This document shows, one piece after another, positions 1 to 5,555 of a stretch of DNA of 7,609 bases (positions within the stretch are counted from its first letter, which is position 1; each line of letters begins with the position of its first letter). The stretch comes from a bacterium (lineage in GTDB: Bacteria; Tectomicrobia; Entotheonellia; Entotheonellales; Entotheonellaceae). The stretch is taken from positions 1 through 7,609 of the forward strand of contig JAPULM010000648.1 of the NCBI GenBank assembly GCA_027294925.1. Reading direction: 5' to 3'. The position numbers and the translations under genes were made by a program. The notes beneath the pieces are model-generated. The model was not told where the DNA came from, did no database searches, and worked only from the letters and a program-made list of their open reading frames with translations.

Positions 1-297
1 GGCAACATCGATCGTGATGCCTTGTTCGCGCTCGGCTTTGAGACCGTCAGTTAACAGGGAAAAGTCGATTGCCTGTCCGTCAACGTCCTGCCTGGCGTCT
101 CCACGCAAGGCCGCCAGTTGATCCTCAAAGATGTTTTTCGAGTCGTGCAACAGGCGTCCAATCAGAGTCGATTTGCCGTCGTCGACGCTGCCCACGGTGG
201 TAAAGCGGAGAAGCGAACGGTTGCTATATTCCTCAATGAACGCTTCGACATTCTTTTCGACATCCTTGAGGTTGAGCGGCGATTGCTGCGAGGTCAC
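1..297 (-). CDS. cysN: Sulfate adenylyltransferase large (GTPase) subunit CysN, N-terminal 99 residues
   Basis: CysN is the GTPase subunit of ATP sulfurylase. With CysD it couples GTP hydrolysis to adenylation of sulfate to APS in the cytoplasm, the first step of assimilatory sulfate activation. The visible part has the G1 P-loop GSVDDGKST (residues 36-44) preceded by RFTTV, then GRLLHDSK, and the switch-I-like segment [14 protein letters not shown] (84-97), all characteristic of CysN/NodQ. The start is GTG at 297-295, one base after the cysD stop; no in-frame ATG precedes the P-loop. A GAGAGG within the last cysD codons serves as Shine-Dalgarno, so translation is probably coupled to cysD. 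The rest of the gene lies beyond the left edge, so a CysC (APS kinase) fusion cannot be judged. Family identity is secure. Confidence 0.95.
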   Translation of the reverse strand, partial: MTSQQSPLNLKDVEKNVEAFIEEYSNRSLLRFTTVGSVDDGKSTLIGRLLHDSKNIFEDQLAALRGDARQDVDGQAIDFSLLTDGLKAEREQGITIDVA

Positions 298-298
298 C

Positions 299-1210
299 TT
301 AGAAATAACCCTCTCGTTTTTTCTGCTCCATGGACCCCTCAGCATCGTAATCGATGATACGAGTGGTGCGCTCAGAAGACCGTATGAGCATCATTTCCTG
401 GATGATTTCCGGCACCGTCGTTGCCGTCGACAGTACCGCACCGGTACAAGGGTAGCAGCCCAGCGTGCGGAAGCGACAGATGACCTGCTCCGGGGTGGCA
501 TCCGCAGCATGCTGCATCATCGGCCCATGCACGATGAGCTGATCGTGCCAGCGGATTACCTGGCGTTCTTTTGCAAAATTGAGCGGGCTAATCGGAATCT
601 TCTCTCTGTAGATGTAGAGCCAGACGTCGAGTTCGGTCCAGTTCGACAGCGGAAAGACGCGGATGTTCTCACCCTGGTTGGTCGCCCCGTTGTAAAGGTC
701 CCACAGCTCGGGACGCTGGTTTTTCGGATCCCACTGCCCGAAGCGGTCACGGAAGGAGTAAAAGCGTTCTTTTGCACGCGACTTCTCTTCATCGCGTCGG
801 GCACCGCCGATGGCCGCGTCAAAATTGCCCTTGCTGAGGGCCTGCAGAAGTCCGTCGGTTTTGAGCAATGCGCAACACTTCTGGGTGCCGAGATCGCGGG
901 GGTTGGCACCCGCTGCAATGGCCTCTTCGTTACGTGAGACGATAAGCTCGACACCGATCTGGGCTGTGAAGCGATCTCGGAACTCGTACATTTCCTGGAA
1001 CTTGTACCCCGTGTCCACATGCAGCAAGGGCAACGGGATCTTACCGGGCGCGAATGCCTTCTGCGCTAATCGAACCAGAACAGAAGAATCTTTGCCTACC
1101 GAATAGAGCAGTACCGGACGTTCAAACTCTGCTACGACTTCTCGGAAAATATGGATACTCTCTGCTTCGAGGATTTCTAAATGGGATAGAGCCATTTGGC
1201 GGGCTTCCAT
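299..1210 (-). CDS. cysD: Sulfate adenylyltransferase small subunit CysD
   Basis: CysD is the catalytic subunit of heterodimeric ATP sulfurylase (ATP + sulfate to APS + PPi) and belongs to the PAPS-reductase-like PP-loop superfamily. The 303-residue product matches the usual ~302 residues. It shows [16 protein letters not shown] (10-25), the PP-loop YSVGKDSS (36-43), HVDTGYKF (64-71), [15 protein letters not shown] (135-149), NWTELDVW (190-197), [12 protein letters not shown] (247-258) and the C-terminal [11 protein letters not shown]. The frame stays open upstream to an ATG at 1372, but family alignment begins near residue 10. ATG 1210-1208 has AAGGGAG five bases before it, so I place the start there; the extra 54 codons would run through a dispersed repeat. 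It is followed by cysN with a one-base gap, forming a cysDN operon. I see no damaged motif. Confidence 0.96.
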   Translation of the reverse strand: MEARQMALSHLEILEAESIHIFREVVAEFERPVLLYSVGKDSSVLVRLAQKAFAPGKIPLPLLHVDTGYKFQEMYEFRDRFTAQIGVELIVSRNEEAIAAGANPRDLGTQKCCALLKTDGLLQALSKGNFDAAIGGARRDEEKSRAKERFYSFRDRFGQWDPKNQRPELWDLYNGATNQGENIRVFPLSNWTELDVWLYIYREKIPISPLNFAKERQVIRWHDQLIVHGPMMQHAADATPEQVICRFRTLGCYPCTGAVLSTATTVPEIIQEMMLIRSSERTTRIIDYDAEGSMEQKKREGYF

Positions 1211-1215
1211 ACAGA

Positions 1216-1222
1216 CTCCCTT
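1216..1222 (-). promoter_or_regulatory. Ribosome binding site that sets the cysD start
   Basis: On the minus strand the sequence reads AAGGGAG, then TCTGT, then ATG. The five-base spacing is good, and this fixes the cysD start at 1210 rather than at the open-frame ATG at 1372. The site lies between the start codon and dispersed-repeat copy 1. Confidence 0.75.
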
Positions 1223-1225
1223 AAA

Positions 1226-1280
1226 GATTGCGGATTGCGGAATAATCCCTTTTCTTTCAATATCCGAAATCCGCATTCGG
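1226..1280 (-). repeat. Dispersed heptamer-based inverted repeat, copy 1
   Basis: Plus-strand ATTGCGG occurs twice in tandem (1227-1240). It is followed by AATAATCCCTTTTCT (1241-1255), which is the reverse complement of the loop core AGAAAAGGGATTATT, and then an opposing arm. TGCGGATTGCGGA (1229-1241) pairs with TCCGAAATCCGCA (1263-1275) at 12 of 13 positions. The same organisation recurs at 5246-5326 and 5695-5740 in the opposite orientation. The element lies in the cysD leader immediately upstream of its ribosome binding site. Confidence 0.75.
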
Positions 1281-1321
1281 ATACCACTACCAGGGGGAAA
1301 CAGTTTAAGCCCTATCCAGTA

Positions 1322-1351
1322 ATCATACTTACAATTGTGAAAATTGGCCAA
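1322..1351 (-). promoter_or_regulatory. Candidate sigma70-type promoter for cysDN
   Basis: On the minus strand TTGGCC (1351-1346) is followed after 18 bases by TATGAT (1327-1322). The -10 is good and the -35 is weak. The predicted start near 1315 would give a leader of about 105 bases that includes repeat copy 1. The -35 lies inside the perfect palindrome ATTGGCCAAT (1343-1352), which also falls within the candidate promoter of the divergent gene. Confidence 0.4.
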
Positions 1352-1363
1352 TGGATTGATAAA
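1335..1363 (+). promoter_or_regulatory. Candidate promoter for the divergent TVP38/DedA-type gene
   Basis: TTGTGA (1335-1340), a 17-base spacer, then GATAAA (1358-1363). Each box matches consensus at four of six positions. It overlaps the candidate cysD promoter on the other strand, so the two transcripts could be mutually exclusive. The perfect palindrome AGGTTAACCT (1375-1384) lies just downstream of the expected start. Confidence 0.35.
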
Positions 1364-1424
1364 AAAGAGCAACGAGGTTAACCTGGATGAAAATGCGACG
1401 TCATCTTAACAGAGGAGTCAACCT

Positions 1425-2093
1425 GTGGGACAGTGGGTCCGGATTGCTTTGGCGTTCGGTATTATCGCTGCGACGGCTGTGTGTCTGGTCGTCACGCCGC
1501 TCGGCAATCAGATCTGGGAACTACTGATGCAGCCGACGGCTGAGCGTCTGTCACAGGTGTTGCCCCGTACGGCGTTTTGGGTCGCCATGGCGCTTATTGG
1601 CTTGATGGTGTTACATACTCTGGTGCCGCTTCCGGCTGAGCTGTTGGCGGTTGTCGCCGGCATGACCCTGGGGCCGTTGTGGGGCAGCTTGACGATTTGG
1701 AGCGGAGCGATGCTGGGTGCAGCGTTAGGGTTTTACCTGGCGCGCACGCTAGGACGTCCGTTTCTTCAACATCTGATCACCCTGCGGCGTCTTGAGGTTT
1801 GGCTCACCCGCTTGCACGATATGGATGTGCTGTATCTATTGGCAGTGCGATTGTTGCCAATTATTTCGTTTAACCTGATTAACTACGCGCTAGGTTTAAG
1901 CTCTATTGGTCGGTGGCGATTTTTCTGGACCACAAGCATTGGTATTATACCAGTGACCATTCTTGCCGTAGCATTTGGCGCCTATTTGCAACAATGGTGG
2001 ATGCTTGTTCTGATGGCGAGCATCGCTTTAGGGGTTGGACTCAGCGGCTATATCCTGTTGCAGCGTCGACGAAAACTGCCACAATCAGGCTAG
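1425..2093 (+). CDS. TVP38/TMEM64 family (VTT domain, DedA superfamily) membrane protein
   Basis: A 222-residue inner-membrane protein of the VTT/DedA superfamily. Members are implicated in lipid (undecaprenyl-phosphate or phospholipid) translocation and membrane homeostasis; the substrate here is unknown. Hydrophobic segments lie near residues 6-26, 49-69, 72-108, 136-158, 167-188 and 192-212. Family signatures are the re-entrant-loop segment PLPAELLAVVAGMTLGPLWG (68-87), GFYLARTLGR (102-111) and RLLPIISFNLINYALG (142-157), followed by TTSIGIIPVTI and a small-residue-rich end. The start is GTG with GAGGAG (1412-1417) seven bases upstream; nearby upstream ATGs are out of frame. A basic QRRRK tail marks a cytoplasmic C-terminus. 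It is transcribed divergently from cysDN, but a role in sulfur metabolism is not implied. Confidence 0.88.
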   Translation: MGQWVRIALAFGIIAATAVCLVVTPLGNQIWELLMQPTAERLSQVLPRTAFWVAMALIGLMVLHTLVPLPAELLAVVAGMTLGPLWGSLTIWSGAMLGAALGFYLARTLGRPFLQHLITLRRLEVWLTRLHDMDVLYLLAVRLLPIISFNLINYALGLSSIGRWRFFWTTSIGIIPVTILAVAFGAYLQQWWMLVLMASIALGVGLSGYILLQRRRKLPQSG

Positions 2094-2104
2094 CAAGCGG
2101 ATTT

Positions 2105-2302
2105 TTACCCCTTCTTCTCAGGTGGTTTGGCGTTATCAGGATTGACCCCATGGCGTCGTATTTCCCGTTCAGCCTGTTGTTTTAAGTTTGTTTGCTTGCC
2201 CAGCGCTTCGCGCTTGACGCCTTCTGCACAGGCTGGACAAATTGAGCCGATTTCAACCGCCTGACGTCCGCAGAGCATACACTGCTTGAGTTGTTCGGCC
2301 AT
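2105..2302 (-). CDS. Small zinc-ribbon-like protein, function unknown
   Basis: A 65-residue protein with Cys8, Cys11, Cys22 and Cys25 arranged as CMLC-X10-CPAC. This is a compact treble-clef or zinc-ribbon-like metal knuckle. A charged, Gln/Lys/Arg-rich helical segment (about 28-52) and the polar tail NAKPPEKKG follow. The ATG has GGGAGG about six bases upstream and a strong promoter candidate at 2400-2429, so I regard the gene as real despite its size. Its 3' end is 11 bases from the stop of the convergent membrane-protein gene. There is no signal peptide or membrane segment, so it should be cytoplasmic. I do not recognise a named family; a nucleic-acid-binding or protein-adaptor role would be inference. 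Confidence 0.75.
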   Translation of the reverse strand: MAEQLKQCMLCGRQAVEIGSICPACAEGVKREALGKQTNLKQQAEREIRRHGVNPDNAKPPEKKG

Positions 2303-2340
2303 GCTGCACCTCCCACGCTAAAATAAGTTGCGAGACCCGA

Positions 2341-2386
2341 TTCTCTACCCCTTCTCCCCTGGCGGGGAAAGGTTGGGATAGGGGGG
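2341..2386. repeat. GC-rich hairpin repeat of the CCCCTTCTCCCC / GGGGAAAGG type
   Basis: CCTTCTCCCC (2350-2359) pairs with GGGGAAAGG (2364-2372) through a nine-pair stem with one bulged C and a TGGC loop. TTGGGATAGGGGGG (2373-2386) follows. It resembles the CCCTCTCCCC...GGGGAGAGGG type of intergenic repeat seen in many bacterial genomes. If the promoter at 2400-2429 is real, the hairpin lies in the leader of the zinc-ribbon gene. No T-run follows on either strand, so I do not call it a terminator. Confidence 0.6.
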
Positions 2387-2399
2387 TTTTCAAACCATT

Positions 2400-2429
2400 T
2401 TTATAGCACAAAACAGGGCGTGACGTCAA
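2400..2429 (-). promoter_or_regulatory. Strong sigma70-type promoter for the zinc-ribbon gene
   Basis: On the minus strand TTGACG (2429-2424), an 18-base spacer, then TATAAA (2405-2400) preceded by TGC, which is an extended -10. The predicted start near 2393 gives a leader of about 90 bases that carries the GC-rich hairpin. Confidence 0.6.
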
Positions 2430-2443
2430 GCCTATCTTTGCGC

Positions 2444-2472
2444 TTGACATGAGTATCCCATTGGCATACAAC
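2444..2472 (+). promoter_or_regulatory. Candidate promoter for the PPOX / acyl-CoA dehydrogenase operon
   Basis: A perfect -35 TTGACA (2444-2449) is followed after 17 bases by TACAAC (2467-2472), a four-of-six -10. The predicted start is around 2479, only about 20 bases before the ATG at 2498. No good Shine-Dalgarno is seen in that short leader. Its -35 sits back to back with that of the divergent promoter, forming GTCAAG-N12-CTTGAC. Confidence 0.5.
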
Positions 2473-2497
2473 CTCACTATTTAGGCGCTTTGAACCT

Positions 2498-2938
2498 ATG
2501 GCGACGTTAGAAGAAGTGCAGGGTATTCTAGCAACCCACCGTATCGGGCAGTTGGCAACCGCTGATGCTGAGGCGGCGCCGCATATGGTGCCGATTTGTT
2601 TCGCGTCCGATGAGTTGGCGATCTACACCGCCATCGATCATAAACCGAAACGCCAGACGGGCTATCGTATGAAGCGCATACGCAATATTGTGGCAAATTC
2701 TCGTGTGGCCTTCTTGGTGCATCATTATGAGGAAGATTGGACCAAGCTATATTATGTCATGGTGCGTGGAACGGCACACATTTTAGAAGATGGCGCAGAG
2801 TATTGGCGCGCCCTGGCGCTACTTGAAGCCAAGTATCGGCAGTATCGCGAAGCGAAGCTCAGTGAGGTTGCTGGTTTGGTGATAAAAATTACGCCGACTA
2901 GCGTAAGCCATTGGGGCTGGCTAGATAGTCTTAAGTAG
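2498..2938 (+). CDS. PPOX-class, probably F420-dependent oxidoreductase (Rv0121-like / TIGR03668-type)
   Basis: A 146-residue split-barrel flavin/deazaflavin-binding protein. The pattern RIGQLATADAEAAPHMVPICF (15-35) followed by IYTAIDHKPKR (42-52), RMKRIRNI (57-64), VAFLVHHYEEDWTKLYYV (70-87) and RGTAHIL (90-96) is that of the small PPOX subgroup predicted to use coenzyme F420, which in actinobacteria includes Rv0121. The DHKPKR and EEDW signatures distinguish it from FMN-type PNPOx. Members reduce or oxidise undefined substrates in the cytoplasm; the substrate here cannot be read. Length fits the family. It starts at ATG 2498 with a weak ribosome site and is followed 22 bases later by the acyl-CoA dehydrogenase, so the two are probably co-transcribed. 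Cofactor assignment is by family resemblance, not proof. Confidence 0.85.
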   Translation: MATLEEVQGILATHRIGQLATADAEAAPHMVPICFASDELAIYTAIDHKPKRQTGYRMKRIRNIVANSRVAFLVHHYEEDWTKLYYVMVRGTAHILEDGAEYWRALALLEAKYRQYREAKLSEVAGLVIKITPTSVSHWGWLDSLK

Positions 2939-2960
2939 CGTAAAAAAAAGGAGTGGTCGA

Positions 2961-4127
2961 ATGGATTTTGCCTTGACCGAGGAGCAGCAGCTGATTCGGG
3001 CTGAGGTGGGTCATCTGGCTCGAAAGTTCGATTGGAGTTACTGGCGCGAGCTAGACAAAAGCGGCCAATATCCGCATGCATTCTTTGACCAATTTGCTGC
3101 CCACGGCTGGCTTGGTACGGTCATTCCAACAGCCTATGGCGGCAGTGGGCTGGGGGTGATAGAAGCTGCCATTGTATTGCAGGAAATTTGTGCTTCCGGG
3201 GCAGGCACTTCCGGGGCTTCACCAATCCATTTTTCAATGTTTCCGCCGCAGCCGATCATTAAGTACGGCAGCGAGGAGATGAAGCGCACCTATTTACCGA
3301 AGATTGCCAGGGGCGAGATGAAACTGGCGTTTTCAGTTACCGAACCTAATGCTGGGACCGACACCACCCGGGTGGAGACGACGGCTGTTCGAGATGGCGA
3401 CGAATGGGTGATTAATGGCCGCAAGATCTGGTGCACCAATGCTCAGAATGCGGATCGTGTCCTGATGTTGACCCGCACCACGCCGTATGATCAAGTCGAG
3501 AAGAAAACCAAAGGCATGACGCTCTTTTTCGCACCGATGGATCGTGATGCGATTACCGTCAAGCTGATTGAAAAGATGGGCCGCCATGCGGTGGATTCGA
3601 ATGAGCTTCTGATCGATGAGTTGCGCGTCTCACAGGCGGATATGGTTGGGCAGGAAGGGGAGGGGTTCTACCATTTGATTGATGGATTGAATCCTGAGCG
3701 TATTGTGATTGCTGCCGAAGCGGTTGGTATTGGTAAAGCGGCAATTGACAAAGCGGTGCAATACGCCAAAGAGCGGGTCGTCTTCGGCCGTCCCATTGGG
3801 CAAAATCAGGGGGTACAGTTTCCTCTGGCTGAGGCCTATGCCCATTTAGAGGCGGCGGAACTGATGACGTATAAAGCCGCCTGGCTCTATGATCAAGGCT
3901 TGCCATGTGGTAAGGAGGCGAACACTGCGAAACTGTTGGCGGCCGAGGCAGGCTGTGACGCGGTGGATCACGCGGTACAGACACATGGCGGCTTTGGTTA
4001 CGCCAAGGAGTTTGATGTTGAACGCCTATACCGCGAGATCAGACTGTATAAAATCGCGCCGATCTCACAGCAAATGGTGCTTAATTACATCGGGGAACAT
4101 GTCTTAGGATTACCACGTTCGTATTAA
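2961..4127 (+). CDS. Acyl-CoA dehydrogenase family protein
   Basis: A 388-residue FAD flavoprotein of the usual family length, expected to oxidise an acyl-CoA thioester to the enoyl-CoA and pass electrons to ETF. The N-terminal helical domain begins MDFALTEEQQLIR. The middle domain has the FAD-contacting AFSVTEPNAGTDTT (133-146) and GRKIWCTNAQNAD (163-175). The C-terminal domain has RVVFGRPIGQNQGVQ (282-296) and HGGFGYAKEFDVERLYRE (352-369). The usual catalytic Glu of the YEGTSQ motif is absent: the region reads KIAPISQQ, with Pro377 in its place. Glu246 in NPERIVIAA matches the alternative helix-G Glu used by isovaleryl-CoA and long-chain dehydrogenases. AAGGAG lies seven bases before the ATG. 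It follows the PPOX gene by 22 bases and ends before a strong terminator. The substrate is unknown. Confidence 0.93.
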   Translation: MDFALTEEQQLIRAEVGHLARKFDWSYWRELDKSGQYPHAFFDQFAAHGWLGTVIPTAYGGSGLGVIEAAIVLQEICASGAGTSGASPIHFSMFPPQPIIKYGSEEMKRTYLPKIARGEMKLAFSVTEPNAGTDTTRVETTAVRDGDEWVINGRKIWCTNAQNADRVLMLTRTTPYDQVEKKTKGMTLFFAPMDRDAITVKLIEKMGRHAVDSNELLIDELRVSQADMVGQEGEGFYHLIDGLNPERIVIAAEAVGIGKAAIDKAVQYAKERVVFGRPIGQNQGVQFPLAEAYAHLEAAELMTYKAAWLYDQGLPCGKEANTAKLLAAEAGCDAVDHAVQTHGGFGYAKEFDVERLYREIRLYKIAPISQQMVLNYIGEHVLGLPRSY

Positions 4128-4161
4128 CGACACGGATCCTTTTTTTGTATTTTTACTTGAC

Positions 4162-4196
4162 AAGGTAGCGTTTTGCTTGCTACCTTCTTTTTTATT
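4162..4196 (+). terminator. Rho-independent terminator of the PPOX / acyl-CoA dehydrogenase operon
   Basis: AAGGTAGC (4162-4169) pairs perfectly with GCTACCTT (4179-4186) around a nine-base loop and is followed by CTTTTTTATTT. It lies 35 bases after the acyl-CoA dehydrogenase stop. The upstream side is T-rich rather than A-rich, so it should act on the plus strand only. Confidence 0.85.
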
Positions 4197-4202
4197 TAAA
4201 AT
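4173..4202 (+). promoter_or_regulatory. Weak candidate promoter overlapping the terminator
   Basis: TTGCTT (4173-4178), an 18-base spacer, then TAAAAT (4197-4202), a five-of-six -10. It would start transcription near 4209, about 20 bases before the downstream ATG, with AAGGAAG (4219-4225) as ribosome site. The -35 is poor, so this is tentative. It is offered because the terminator leaves the 4230 gene without another obvious promoter. Confidence 0.3.
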
Positions 4203-4229
4203 TAATCCTTAAGTTATAAAGGAAGACGG

Positions 4230-4622
4230 ATGATCTATCGAGAACGAAGCGATGCCGAGCTCTATGATGATCATTTGCGTGATATCGTCTTAAAGCGTCA
4301 CTCGCCAGTCGGCCCTTGGCTGGTTATGGGACTTGGAGCTGCACTTGCCTTGTTTCTTTGCTATCTGGTGTTTTCGAATATCATTCGGCCTGCACCGGTT
4401 GCGGCCTCGCATGAACGTTCGTTACGGATGATGACGGAGACGCCGTCCCTACCCAGGGCTACGCCTGACTGGCCTGCTGCTCTCGCCATGCCATGGCGTT
4501 CTGCCGCGACGAGTGTGCCGCAAAGCCGGGCTACCAATGCATTGGTAGGCGGAGAAGGGCCTGCCTTGCTGCCGACAAGTTTGTCGATGATCCAACGTGC
4601 GCGGCCGCACGAGACGCATTAG
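4230..4622 (+). CDS. Small single-pass membrane protein, function unknown
   Basis: A 130-residue protein with one clear hydrophobic segment (about residues 28-52, GPWLVMGLGAALALFLCYLV plus VFSNII). A charged N-terminal part (MIYRERSDAELYDDHLRDIVLKR) precedes it, and a low-complexity Ala/Pro/Arg-rich tail without an obvious fold follows. The basic KRH before the segment suggests a cytoplasmic N-terminus and a periplasmic tail, but the tail is also basic, so orientation is uncertain. AAGGAAG lies four bases before the ATG. The gene starts about 30 bases after the terminator of the previous operon and ends seven bases from the convergent regulator. Its coding sequence contains two perfect inverted repeats (4484-4498 and 4531-4548). 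I do not recognise a family. Confidence 0.65.
   Translation: MIYRERSDAELYDDHLRDIVLKRHSPVGPWLVMGLGAALALFLCYLVFSNIIRPAPVAASHERSLRMMTETPSLPRATPDWPAALAMPWRSAATSVPQSRATNALVGGEGPALLPTSLSMIQRARPHETH
4531..4548. repeat. Perfect 18-bp palindrome inside a coding region
   Basis: CTACCAATGCATTGGTAG equals its own reverse complement and has no spacer. A second inverted repeat, CGCCATG-C-CATGGCG, lies 33 bases upstream at 4484-4498. Both are within the gene at 4230-4622. Whether they are protein-binding sites, cruciform-forming sequences or chance is unknown. Confidence 0.8.
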
Positions 4623-4629
4623 GCTCTCG

Positions 4630-5067
4630 TTAACGGCGCGGTTTTTGAGCTTGTTCCTTGCGATAGGCGACCAGCTTCGCACCAAGCCCTTTCTCTTTGG
4701 CGATCTTCCGTCGGGTTTGGGTTAGTGACTTGGCGCTTAAGGGTTGCCCGAGTGGCAGGCCGTACTTGAGTTTGTAGTCGCGTGAGGTCAGGTCATGTAA
4801 CGCTAGGTGCCGATTTGAAAGAAGCTTGAAATCTTTGTTGCATTCAAGACAAATGACGCGATTGCGCTGAATCGAATCCTGTGGCTTCAAGGTCGGTGGG
4901 CTATTAGCTTCACTGCCGCTTGGCAACCTGGCTTCGAGGCTTTGCAGGCCTTGTAAGACCTCAAAGATACGGCGCACCGCGTCGGAAATTTCCTCTGGAT
5001 TCATCGGCGCATGGCTAACCTGAGCCGCCACAATCTCAGAAGCCATTTCCACCAGTGATTTTGGCAT
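4630..5067 (-). CDS. MucR/Ros family zinc-finger transcriptional regulator
   Basis: A 145-residue cytoplasmic DNA-binding protein of the MucR/Ros family, prokaryotic C2H2-type regulators that control exopolysaccharide, motility and related genes in alphaproteobacteria and occur more widely. The N-terminal region (MASEIVAAQVSH...EEISDAVRRIFEVLQGLQ, 8-42) matches the family's oligomerisation part. QDSIQRNRVICLEC (63-76) leads into the zinc finger Cys73-X2-Cys76-X10-His87-X3-His91, then LTSRDYKLKYGLP (93-105), the typical helix after the finger. One extra residue separates Cys76 and His87 compared with classical Ros (X9). A basic C-terminal tail ends QKPRR. AAGGAG lies nine bases before the ATG. 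It is convergent with the small membrane protein gene; targets are not visible. Confidence 0.9.
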   Translation of the reverse strand: MPKSLVEMASEIVAAQVSHAPMNPEEISDAVRRIFEVLQGLQSLEARLPSGSEANSPPTLKPQDSIQRNRVICLECNKDFKLLSNRHLALHDLTSRDYKLKYGLPLGQPLSAKSLTQTRRKIAKEKGLGAKLVAYRKEQAQKPRR

Positions 5068-5166
5068 AATCTAATTCTCCTTTTCCCCTCCCCCCAAGTC
5101 GTATCCGGTGATAACCGCAAACTTCTTCTGCATGTTGCCAGCCTGTCCAGAGGTGCATGATGCCCG

Positions 5167-5205
5167 CATACGGTAAAATCAAATGATGTATTAAAGTCAT
5201 ACGGT
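5167..5205. promoter_or_regulatory. Paired CATACGGT direct repeats upstream of the mucR-type gene
   Basis: CATACGGT occurs at 5167-5174 and 5198-5205, 31 bp apart (about three helical turns), separated by AT-rich sequence. A related inverted element, ATACCCGTAT, lies at 5222-5231, and CATACGG recurs at 5693-5699. The location about 100-165 bases upstream of a regulator gene suggests an operator, perhaps autoregulatory. No convincing promoter could be assigned here. Confidence 0.35.
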
Positions 5206-5245
5206 GGCTCTATATTGAACCATACCCGTATAGAATGCAATATGA

Positions 5246-5326
5246 ATTGCGGATTGCGGATTGCGGATTGCGGATTGCAGATTGCAGAATTGCAGAAAAG
5301 GGGTTATCCCGCAATCTGTAATCCGC
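5246..5326 (+). repeat. Dispersed heptamer-based inverted repeat, copy 2 (expanded array)
   Basis: Four tandem ATTGCGG units (5246-5273) are followed by two ATTGCAG (5274-5287), an extra A and a third ATTGCAG (5289-5295). The loop core AGAAAAGGGGTTAT (5294-5307) follows, then an opposing arm. GCGGATTGCAGATTGC (5270-5285) and GCAATCTGTAATCCGC (5311-5326) pair at 15 of 16 positions plus one G-T. It lies between the 3' end of the ribbon-helix-helix-like gene and the 5' side of the mucR-type gene. Confidence 0.85.
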
Positions 5327-5351
5327 TGGGCCGGCGTTTATGCCTGGTTAC

Positions 5352-5543
5352 TTAGTCGCAGTTCAAACAGCGGATATCGGCAAAGATGGTGTCTTGCGAC
5401 TCGGTGACATCTTGGGCGTAATTGATCAAGCAACGCACCGCTTTGGAGGCGTCTTGTAGATCATACTTAGACGTTATTTGCTCGATGAATGCCATCATGT
5501 CTTTTTCAAGCTCCAATGAATACATGGCTTTGTCTTTGGGCAT
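5352..5543 (-). CDS. Ribbon-helix-helix-like small protein with C-terminal CxxC
   Basis: A 63-residue protein. MYSLELEKDMMAFIEQITSKYDLQDASKAVRCLINYA (7-43) has the pattern of a ribbon-helix-helix (CopG/Arc-like) fold: a short strand MYSLELE, a helix, a turn, and a second helix opened by DASKAVR. The tail DTIFADIRCLNCD carries Cys59-X2-Cys62, which could bind metal or sense redox state. AAGGAG (5555-5550) is six bases before the ATG. A 22-bp inverted repeat lies directly upstream of that site and a perfect TATAAT further up, as expected for an autoregulated DNA-binding protein. No toxin gene is adjacent, so I do not call it an antitoxin. The DNA-binding role is inferred from the fold pattern. 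Confidence 0.7.
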   Translation of the reverse strand: MPKDKAMYSLELEKDMMAFIEQITSKYDLQDASKAVRCLINYAQDVTESQDTIFADIRCLNCD

Positions 5544-5555
5544 GTCGTTCTCCTT

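Noticed and set aside
131..937. Long plus-strand open frame of 268 codons
   Set aside because: It is antisense to cysN/cysD, whose motifs are unmistakable. The translated product has no recognisable domain.
1211..1372. 54-codon upstream extension of cysD
   Set aside because: CysD family alignment begins near ATG 1210, which has its own AAGGGAG. The extension runs through the dispersed repeat and the promoter candidate.
3559..3984. Minus-strand open frame of 141 codons
   Set aside because: It is antisense to the conserved C-terminal half of the acyl-CoA dehydrogenase. It is rich in Pro/Arg/Ser/His with no domain.
5246..5295. Tandem heptamers as a CRISPR array
   Set aside because: The units are seven bases and directly adjacent, with no spacers and no cas genes.
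5270..5326. Repeat copy 2 as an intrinsic terminator
   Set aside because: The hairpin is strong, but no T-run follows its 3' arm on either strand.
5352..5543. Antitoxin of a toxin-antitoxin pair
   Set aside because: No toxin-like gene lies within the adjacent 200 bases on either side. The ribbon-helix-helix-like pattern alone is not sufficient.
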